The notes under the pieces are model-generated. The model made no database searches and had not been told where the DNA came from. It saw only the letters and a list, made by a program, of their open reading frames with translations. Shown here piece by piece: positions 57,429-64,000 of a stretch of DNA of 64,000 nt. The position numbers and the translations under genes are program-made. The DNA is taken from NCBI RefSeq assembly GCF_000586435.1, contig NZ_BAWH01000009.1:1-64000 (forward strand), read 5' to 3'. The stretch comes from Psychrobacter sp. JCM 18901 (lineage in GTDB: Bacteria; Pseudomonadota; Gammaproteobacteria; Pseudomonadales; Moraxellaceae). The stretch's first letter is position 1. Each line of letters begins with the position of its first letter.

Positions 57429-57431
57429 ATT
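57342..57431 (-). repeat. 15-bp tandem repeat, six degenerate copies
   Basis: Unit AATATGAAACGAGCT. The first two copies (57417-57431, 57402-57416) are identical, the third differs at two bases, and later ones diverge more. In frame it encodes a five-residue period (ANMKR, ANMKQ, ADTNQ, ADMNR). Almost every copy has an ATG. Confidence 0.88.
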
Positions 57432-58182
57432 AAGGCACCTGTAGTCTTTGGAAACTATCATAATGGTTGATAGTCAAGTAATAGACAGTAGGTGGGTTAC
57501 CACCTGTGACGATACGCCGTGCGCCGCGATGAGAGACACCAGGGGTGGGTACAGTATATTCGCGGTAGTAGCCTTGTGACTGGGCGGGTAGTCTGCCTTC
57601 ACGGTTATAAAACGTCGTGCCATCTTTATTTGGATATGGAAACGGACCACCTTGCTGAATAAGCGCAATCGTATTATCGACCTGTGCGTCACCTGTTATA
57701 CCAGCACGGGCGACTTGGCTTGTATTATTATTTACGTCCTGCGATACCGTTGTCGACTCGATGCTATCAGCAAACAATGTCGAATTTAAATCGCCAAAGA
57801 AATAGAAAGCGACGGCGATTATAGCGATAAGGCTAAATAGTGTAGAGCCTAAGCTTCTTTTATTGGGTCTGCTGTTTTGGCTGCTACGATTTGAATTACG
57901 AGTTCTGTGATGGCTATTTCTATTGGCATTAGTAGGGGTATAGCTTGGAACATCTAATGCATTATCTTGGTCAAGGCTCAACGAAGATGAGGTCACTTCA
58001 GTGGCTCTCAATTGATTTTTGTCGTTACGGGCACTGTTAAAATAGACACTTTGTCCAACCGTTATAGGCTTCGCCAGTCTTGCTTTGCTAATATGAAAGA
58101 ACACATCTTCACTTTGATTATCTACATCGATAAAGCCATAGCCTTTATCTTCATTCCAGTGCTTAATCTTGCCACTTTGCAT
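57430..58182 (-). CDS. Cold-shock domain / membrane / guanyl-specific RNase fusion
   Basis: A 250-residue three-part protein. Residues 1-65 are a cold-shock domain with RNP1 KGYGFIDV and RNP2 VFFHI. Residues 85-110 are Arg/Asn/Ser-rich, and 111-130 form one membrane segment (LGSTLFSLIAIIAVAFYFFG). Residues about 163-250 are a barnase/RNase Sa-type domain: QQGGPFPYPNKDGTTF, NREGRLP, YYREYTVPTPG, RGARRIV and NHYDSF. Aligned to RNase Sa, guanine-binding E195 and catalytic E208, R219, R223 and H240 are all kept. The positive linker before the membrane segment predicts the cold-shock domain in the cytoplasm and the RNase outside. Frame intact; the inhibitor gene follows after one base. The target is unknown. 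Confidence 0.88.
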   Translation of the reverse strand: MQSGKIKHWNEDKGYGFIDVDNQSEDVFFHISKARLAKPITVGQSVYFNSARNDKNQLRATEVTSSSLSLDQDNALDVPSYTPTNANRNSHHRTRNSNRSSQNSRPNKRSLGSTLFSLIAIIAVAFYFFGDLNSTLFADSIESTTVSQDVNNNTSQVARAGITGDAQVDNTIALIQQGGPFPYPNKDGTTFYNREGRLPAQSQGYYREYTVPTPGVSHRGARRIVTGGNPPTVYYLTINHYDSFQRLQVP

Positions 58183-58241
58183 AGTCGTACCGCTCCCTAT
58201 AATTTAAATGCATTGACTAAAATATTTATGATTTAAACGAA

Positions 58242-58269
58242 GAAACGCCAGCATAATTGCTGACGTTTC
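58242..58269. terminator. Hairpin after proA
   Basis: GAAACGCCAGC / GCTGACGTTTC stem with one G-T pair and loop ATAATT. Ends proA on the minus strand, before the RNase fusion gene. Confidence 0.75.
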
Positions 58270-58303
58270 TGATTACTCGTTTTGATAGTCGATGCTAGTA
58301 TGA

Positions 58304-59605
58304 TTAAGCACGAGTTTCGCCATGACCATAAACAATCCATTTCTGTGAAGTCAGACCTTCGAGACCGACAGGGCCGCGCGCATGGATTTTGTCCGTTGAG
58401 ATACCAATTTCAGCACCGAGACCGTATTCAAAACCATCAGCAAAACGGCTAGAGGCGTTAATCATAACGCTGGCCGAGTCCACTTCACGGATAAAGCGTT
58501 GCGACTTGGTATAGTTATCAGTGATGATGACATCGGTATGATGGCTGCCGTGCGTATTGATATGCTCAATCGCCTCATTAATACCTGAGACCACTTTTAC
58601 CGCTAGGATAGGAGCTAAATATTCAGTATCCCAATCTTCAGAGGTGGCCGCTGATAGATGACCTTTAAGCTTAGCATTTTCATTTAGGATAGCTTGTGAC
58701 TTATCATCAAGGCGTAGTTGCATTGCGTCATCAGCAGCGACGATGGCTTCTGCTATTTTAGGTAATAGCTCATTAGCGACTGCTTCATCAACCAGTAGCG
58801 TCTCCATCGTGTTACAAGTGCCGTAGCGATGCGTTTTGGCATTGACGCTGACTTTGATCGCAATCTCAGGATCCGCATCACTATCAATAAAGGTATGGCA
58901 ATTACCATCTAAATGCTTGATCACAGGGACTTTGGCATCGTTGCTGATACGCGCAATCAGACCTTTACCACCACGTGGCACGATGACATCGACATATTCA
59001 GTCATGGTGATCAGCTCACCAACGGCTGCACGATCGGTCGTCTGTAGCACTTGTACGCTATGTTCTGATAGATCAGTATGGCTAAGACCTTTAATGATAC
59101 ATTTGGCAATGGCTTGATTAGACTCAAATGCTTCAGAACCACCGCGTAAAATAATGGCATTGCCTGACTTGAGTGCCAGTGAGGCAGCCTCTAATGTCAC
59201 ATTGGGGCGCGACTCATAAATCATACCGACCACACCAAGTGGCACCCGCATTTTGCCCAGATGAATACCCGATGGCTGATAGGTCATGTCAGTGACTTCA
59301 CCGATTGGGTCAGGAAGGCCAGCGACGTCTTTAAGACCTTGTAGCATACCGTTAAAACGTGCTTCGTTTAGCTCCAAGCGGTCGAGGAGTGCACTATCAA
59401 GATTGTTTTTTTGACCGTTGTCCATATCGATTTTATTGGCAGCCAATATGTCTTGTTTGGCATTGACCAGCTCATCATGAATGGCCAAGAGTGCTGAGTT
59501 TTTATCGCCAGTGTTGGCAGCAGCCAGTGCGCGAGAAGCGGCTCTTGCTTGCTTGCCGACAGACTGCATATAGGTCGTAATATCCGTAGTATTCGATTGA
59601 CTCAT
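58304..59605 (-). CDS. proA: Gamma-glutamyl phosphate reductase ProA
   Basis: Second step of proline synthesis, an aldehyde-dehydrogenase-fold enzyme. [29 protein letters not shown], the catalytic Cys in [27 protein letters not shown] and [22 protein letters not shown] are diagnostic. 433 residues, slightly longer than E. coli ProA, frame intact. proB is not in the window. Confidence 0.96.
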   Translation of the reverse strand: MSQSNTTDITTYMQSVGKQARAASRALAAANTGDKNSALLAIHDELVNAKQDILAANKIDMDNGQKNNLDSALLDRLELNEARFNGMLQGLKDVAGLPDPIGEVTDMTYQPSGIHLGKMRVPLGVVGMIYESRPNVTLEAASLALKSGNAIILRGGSEAFESNQAIAKCIIKGLSHTDLSEHSVQVLQTTDRAAVGELITMTEYVDVIVPRGGKGLIARISNDAKVPVIKHLDGNCHTFIDSDADPEIAIKVSVNAKTHRYGTCNTMETLLVDEAVANELLPKIAEAIVAADDAMQLRLDDKSQAILNENAKLKGHLSAATSEDWDTEYLAPILAVKVVSGINEAIEHINTHGSHHTDVIITDNYTKSQRFIREVDSASVMINASSRFADGFEYGLGAEIGISTDKIHARGPVGLEGLTSQKWIVYGHGETRA

Positions 59606-60038
59606 AAATTATTTTCCTTATTTGATACAGGTTTTTTTATAACTAAAAGCGCCCAGTTTTATATAGGTAAAAGCACCTAAAAAGGCGAAAAATATCGCAA
59701 AAAAAAGAAGTTTTGAATGCCTACTTAGATAACGGTAGGTCATTATGCTATTTAACATAGAGCAGATTGGGACGATAGTAAAGATGATTTTGTGAACAGA
59801 ATCCGCTTTGCAACGCTCTTGTAAGGGCTTATTCAAAGTAATATTGCTCGTGCTAAGCGGTATTTATTTAGAATAACCGCGTTATCAGTACTACACTATA
59901 TCTTTACGTGTTTTTAACAGAATTGCGCTGTAAATACTAAGGTAGCTGCGAGATATCCTCAGTATAGTAAGCATTAAAACAGCAAGGCTATCAGTAGATA
60001 GTACTTAATCTTATTATGACGAGTGATGGAGAAAGAAC
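59606..60038. other. Intergenic region, proA / small lipoprotein
   Basis: About 430 AT-rich bases between divergent genes. GGAGAAAG at 60028-60035 is the lipoprotein ribosome site. No gene supported. Confidence 0.4.
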
Positions 60039-60346
60039 ATGGCTACGAAAAATACAACTTATAAAAATTGGCTAACGGTTGGCTTGGTAGCAGGTGCTTT
60101 GGCATTAGGCGCTTGTAGCAAAAAAAAGACGACACACCGATGGAAACTGAAGCTGATACTACTGTAGATGCTCAAACCTCTGTAGAAGAAAGTGCGACAG
60201 CGAGTGACAATGACGATGTGGCCGTTGCTAGTGCCGATAATGAGGGTATGGACGTTACCAATAACGATGATGTGGCAGTGGCGACAGCAGAAGATGCAGA
60301 TATGATAGATGGTACTGAAGACTCAGAGCATGTATCGACGTACTAA
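60039..60346 (+). CDS. Small acidic lipoprotein (frame broken once)
   Basis: Unrecognised 101-residue lipoprotein. The signal peptide NWLTVGLVAGALALGAC has a lipobox LGAC. The mature part is strongly acidic with an imperfect internal repeat NDDVAVASA / NDDVAVATA. The eight-base A run at 60120-60127 (expected 6) shifts the frame just after the lipobox; corrected it reads ACSKKDDTPMETEAD. Function unknown. Confidence 0.75.
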
Positions 60347-60452
60347 TCGCATATTATAGAATGCACTAGCTACATATTAGATGTACTAAGCATATACTAT
60401 AAATAGGCAGTTATCAGATAACACAACGTCTCGTATTCTAAAGTGATAAAAT

Positions 60453-60489
60453 AAAGCCCAGAGCGATAAATGCAGTCTGGGCTTTTTTT
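60453..60489 (+). terminator. Terminator of the small lipoprotein gene
   Basis: AAAGCCCAGA / TCTGGGCTTTTTTT stem with a 12-base loop. Confidence 0.88.
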
Positions 60490-60708
60490 GTATTCGTAGT
60501 TTGTTAGAAGCTGATTAACCCGTTGGTTAAATACAATATTTGCCTTTTTACTGCGTAATAAGAGACAATATGGCATTTTTCTCTTTGCCTCATCAGGCAT
60601 ATTACGATAATGCATCTAGATGCTTGTACTATATATAGATATAGCATATAGATATAGCTCTTATTTTATTCGTGTTTTCACTCATATTTATTGGAAGTCT
60701 GCTGAACC

Positions 60709-61508
60709 ATGCTTGATACTGCAAAAAACCCGACTCGGCCTATCGCCCTAGACTTACAAGACATCCATAAAAGCTACGGCTCATTAGAGGTATTAAAAGG
60801 GGTATCCCTAACTGCCTATGATGGCGATGTTATCTCTATTTTGGGCTCATCTGGCTCAGGTAAGTCGACGTTGCTGCGTTGTATTAATCTTCTAGAAAAC
60901 CCCAATCATGGTCGTATCTTGATCGGTAATGAAGAGCTGATGCTAAAACCTGCCAAGTCAGGTGAGCTACAAGCAGCAGACGTGAAGCAGCTAGAAAGCT
61001 TGCGCGCACGCGTCGGGTTTGTCTTTCAGAACTTCAACCTGTGGCCGCATAAGACAATTCTACAAAACATCATCGAAGGGCCAACGCAGGTCTTAAAGAT
61101 TAAAAAAAGACCAAGCAATTAGTGATGCAGAAAAGCTGCTCGATAAAGTAGGCCTGCTCGACAAAAAAAGACGCTTATCCTGCCAACTTATCTGGTGGTC
61201 AGCGTCAGCGTGTCGCAATTGCCCGTGCGCTTGCTATGCAGCCACAAGTCCTATTGTTTGATGAACCAACCTCTGCGCTAGATCCTGAACTGGTCAATGA
61301 AGTGCTTGCAGTAATGCGTGAGCTAGCAGAAGAGGGGCGTACGATGCTTATCGTTACTCACGAAATGCGCTTTGCCCGTGAAGTATCAAGCAAAGTCGTC
61401 TTTTTACATCAAGGTGTGGTTGAAGAAATTGGCACACCTGAGCAAGTCTTTGATAACCCTACCTCTGAGCGTGTTAAGGACTTTATGGCGTCACACCGTC
61501 CTACTTAG
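60709..61508 (+). CDS. Polar amino-acid ABC transporter ATPase (frame broken twice)
   Basis: ATP-binding subunit of the HisP/GlnQ/ArtP type. Walker [11 protein letters not shown]-loop [12 protein letters not shown], signature [15 protein letters not shown], Walker B VLLFDEP, D-loop SALDPE and switch His in [10 protein letters not shown]. Two A7 runs (61102-61108 and 61163-61169, each expected 6) break it; corrected joins read [19 protein letters not shown] and [15 protein letters not shown]. Corrected length 265. Binding proteins for it follow; no permease is inside the window. Histidine/lysine/arginine/ornithine-type substrates are likely but unproven. Confidence 0.93.
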
Positions 61509-61845
61509 TTATTAATTATTAGTTTTACGCTTAATATCATGTCTAATACAGGTGGTGGCAACACACTTGCCACCATTTGCCCTGCCAAACGTAAAATCAC
61601 TGTAACGTAACCATTGTTGACTGTTTATTGCCCAATGATAACTATGAGTATGCAAAACGTTTGTTTTTGATATTTTACTCAGGTATTATCAAAAGGTTTA
61701 TAGGCCGTCACGTCTCGTGGCTGTCTGTTATTCTGCTATCTATATTGCTTGTCTGGCAGGGACGTCAGAGAACAAAATATCAGAACCCTAAGTCAGAAAA
61801 TCCTGTCAAAAACTTATGTAAAACCCATCAGAATTTAAGGAACGT
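61509..61845. other. Spacer before the binding-protein genes
   Basis: About 337 bases. A GGTGGCAACACACTTGCCACC hairpin at 61551-61571 (8-base arms) follows the ATPase gene, without a T run. A 73-codon reading frame here has no lipoprotein or family character and is not called. Confidence 0.5.
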
Positions 61846-62646
61846 ATGATGTCGAATTCTCGCCTATTGTGGTCATCGATGACCGTTACTGCTGCATTGA
61901 TGTTGAGCGCTTGTAGCCAACCTGCCGATGAAACTACCGATGCCAACGCTGACGCCCCTGCAGCAGAAACCACTGGTAAAACCATTCGTATCGCTACCGA
62001 AGGCGCTTACCCTCCATTCAACTACACCAATGCTGACGGCAGCTTGGCAGGTTTTGATATCGATGTTGCCAATGCCTTGTGTGATCAAATGCAAGCCAAG
62101 TGTGAAATCGTTGCACAGGATTGGGACGGTATTATCCCAGGTCTATTGGCACAAAAATATGATGCCGTGATTGCAGGTATGTCTATCACCGCTGAGCGTC
62201 AAGAAAAAGTTGATTTCAGCGAGCCGTACTTTGCCAATACGATGGTATGGTTGACCAATACGGATGGTGGTTTTGATCCTATGGCGATTAAAGATGCAAC
62301 GCTTGGTGGTCAACGTTCTACTACGCCAGGTGCTTATCTACAGGATAATTACGAAGGCAAAGAAGGCAACACAGTTCAGTTGTATGACAACTATGACAAT
62401 GCCTATCTAGATCTAAAATCTGGTCGTAGCGATGCGGTATTGGCTGAAAAAGTTTCTGCCAAATCATGGTTAGCAGAAAATGCAGCGGGCTTCGGTATCG
62501 TTGGTGATGAAATTGATAACGATGACAATATTGCCATTGCTGTACGTAAAGGTGACTCACTCAAAGCTGACTTTGACAAAGCATTGAGCGAGATCCGTAG
62601 TAACGGTGAGCTTGCACGTCTTGAGCAAATGAACTTTGGTCGATAA
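61846..62646 (+). CDS. Family-3 amino-acid-binding lipoprotein, copy 1
   Basis: Solute-binding protein (SBP_bac_3) of the ABC system. Lipobox LSAC, acidic linker, then IRIATEGAYPPFNYTNADGSLAGFDIDVANALC, QDWDGIIPGLLAQKYDAVIAGMSIT and FSEPYFANTMVW. The ligand-binding Arg is in ERQEKVDFSE-type context and in GGQRSTTPGAYL. 266 residues, frame intact, AAGGAA ribosome site. First of three tandem paralogues. Confidence 0.93.
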   Translation: MMSNSRLLWSSMTVTAALMLSACSQPADETTDANADAPAAETTGKTIRIATEGAYPPFNYTNADGSLAGFDIDVANALCDQMQAKCEIVAQDWDGIIPGLLAQKYDAVIAGMSITAERQEKVDFSEPYFANTMVWLTNTDGGFDPMAIKDATLGGQRSTTPGAYLQDNYEGKEGNTVQLYDNYDNAYLDLKSGRSDAVLAEKVSAKSWLAENAAGFGIVGDEIDNDDNIAIAVRKGDSLKADFDKALSEIRSNGELARLEQMNFGR

Positions 62647-62797
62647 TGAATCACTGAAGATTTATGCTTAAAACAAGTAACGTTTGATGCGAGTAATGCT
62701 AAAACTGGGCATTTTTCAAATAAACGGTGTTTATAAGCATAAATCAGCAAGCAGTGATTGACGATATAGCTGGTAAATATATTAAGGAATAAAACTT

Positions 62798-63689
62798 ATG
62801 ACAATTTCAATGACATCATCAATGAGCAAAAAAGTATTGTGGCTAGCACCGCTTAGCGCAGCAGTGCTAATGCTGGCAGGTTGTAACAATAGCTCAGCAC
62901 CAGCAGAAAATGCTGAAGCTGATACCGCTACTGAAGCGCCTTTAAATATCAAAATTGCGACAGAATCAAGCTACAAGCTTTCAGTTACACTGATGCAGAT
63001 GGCAAGCTGATTGGTTACGAGATTGAGCTGGTTGACGCACTATGTGCACAAATGAAAGCTGAGTGTGAAGTCATCTCTCAAGATTGGGATGGTTTGATTC
63101 CAGGCTTAACGCACAGAAGTTTGATGCAGCTATCGCAGGTATGTCGATCACGCCTGAGCGTAAAGAAGTGGTTGATTTCAGTGACCCTTACTTCCATAGC
63201 GGTATCATCTTGATCGGCAAAAAAGGTGATGACTTAAGTGTTGAGTCACTAACAGGTCTACCAATTGCCTCACAGCGCTCAACTGTTGCCTCTCAGTACC
63301 TACAAGACGAGCATGCAGATGCTGATATCAAGTTATATGATACGCAAGACAATGCTTATCTAGATCTAACCTCAGGTCGCGTGCGCGGTATGATGTCTGA
63401 CAAAGTCACAGGCATTGACTGGTTAAAAACAGATGCAGGCAAAGGCTACGAAGTTAAAGGTGAAGAAATCAGCACCAATGATGACGCAATGGGTATTGCA
63501 TTCCGTAAAGGCGATCCGTTAGTTGCTAAGTTCAATGCAGCATTGGCTGAGCTAAAAGACAACGGCACCTATGATCAAATCACGGGTAGCTACTTTGGTA
63601 CTAGCTCAACGGCTGCAGCACAAAAAGCGGTGGCAACAACTGATAGTGTCGAAGAAGTAATGGTCACTGAAGAAGAGCCAGCTAACTAA
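62798..63689 (+). CDS. Family-3 amino-acid-binding lipoprotein, copy 2 (frame broken twice)
   Basis: Paralogue of the preceding gene. Lipobox LAGC; corrected frame IKIATESSYKPFSYTDADGK, then QDWDGLIPGLNAQKFDAAIAGMSITPERKEVVDFSDPYF. A C is lost near 62978 (AAGCTTTC for AAGCCTTTC) and an A near 63108. Corrected length about 297. A C-terminal extension of about 28 mostly Thr/Ala/Glu residues is absent from copy 1. Start ATG 62798 with AAGGA ten bases before it. Confidence 0.9.
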
Positions 63690-63761
63690 TACGATATCTA
63701 GCAGTTTGACTGCTGTTGTTTGAAAACGTGTTGTTTACTCAAGAAGAAACCAAGGATGATC

Positions 63762-64000
63762 ATGAGCAACCATTGTGCCCCAATATGTGCCATGACTGGC
63801 AAATCTAACATTACTGTAGCCAGTCGTCTGTCTATGTCATTGTTTGCACTAGCGACGGCCTTTACCGTTGCTGGCTGTAGCAATAGTCAAGAGAGTGCCG
63901 CTGATACCAATCCAGAGGCTACCGAAACAACGGCAGCCTCTACAGGTGATGTATTACGCATCGGTACAGAAGGGGCCTATGCACCTTTTAACTATACCAA
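63762..64000 (+). CDS. Family-3 amino-acid-binding lipoprotein, copy 3 (cut by window end)
   Basis: Partial gene. Signal peptide with lipobox VAGC, a Ser/Thr/Ala/Glu linker, then LRIGTEGAYAPFNYT, the start of the same binding fold as the two preceding genes. AAGGA at 63752-63756 favours ATG 63762 over 63756. The remainder lies beyond the window. Confidence 0.88.
   Translation, partial: MSNHCAPICAMTGKSNITVASRLSMSLFALATAFTVAGCSNSQESAADTNPEATETTAASTGDVLRIGTEGAYAPFNYT

Noticed and set aside
59618..59836. Short minus-strand ORF upstream of proA
   Set aside because: Lies in the proA promoter region with no recognisable domain or ribosome site.
61628..61849. Possible 73-codon gene before the binding proteins
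   Set aside because: Composition is unremarkable, no ribosome site, overlaps the next gene's leader.

Overview
The window is a stretch of core chromosome from a gammaproteobacterium of the Moraxellaceae, most likely Psychrobacter. The pointers are moderately AT-rich DNA, the protein character, the engB - cytochrome c5 - cytochrome c4 and rnfH / bamE / fur neighbourhoods, a dimeric and a monomeric isocitrate dehydrogenase side by side, and a long Asn/Gln/Ser-rich RNase E tail. No tRNA, rRNA, IS element, prophage or CRISPR array was seen. Genus assignment is inference from protein character; no database was searched.

The dominant technical feature is that about half of the genes are interrupted by small indels. 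Almost all are one of two kinds: an A or T run that should be 6 long reads 7 or 8, or a GG/CC pair has lost one base. The protein families stay intact across each break once the frame is restored, so I treat these as base-calling errors. Affected genes are annotated as single full-length CDSs and the indel position is stated in each entry.

Layout. 1-10 kb: DsbC-like lipoprotein, yedI, RNase E, a 1.2 kb divergent intergenic region, rluC and a HAD phosphatase. 10-20 kb: engB, cytochromes c5 and c4, an NSS-like membrane protein, rnfH, bamE diverging from fur, pilU and pilT, yggS, a CBS-domain membrane protein. 20-32 kb: nadE, an AI-2E family permease, pdxB, epmA, an NmrA-like reductase, yaiI-purK-purE, a phosphoesterase, a rhomboid protease. 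32-45 kb: two paralogous envelope proteins (one with an OmpA domain, one without), nagZ, prc, slyD, an M61 peptidase, a double-DUF305 lipoprotein, rluE. 45-60 kb: icd convergent with monomeric icd2, a FemAB-like protein, ubiC, glyA, an alanine/glycine:cation symporter, gltS, a barstar-like inhibitor with a cold-shock-domain/RNase fusion, proA. 60-64 kb: a small acidic lipoprotein, an amino-acid ABC ATPase and three successive family-3 binding lipoproteins, the last cut by the window end.

The most unusual locus is 56963-58182: a protein with an N-terminal cold-shock domain, an Arg/Asn-rich linker, one membrane segment and a complete guanyl-specific (barnase/RNase Sa-type) nuclease domain with all catalytic residues, followed one base later by a barstar-like inhibitor whose N-terminus is built from a 15-bp tandem repeat. 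Second is the pair of paralogous envelope proteins at 32410-35928.
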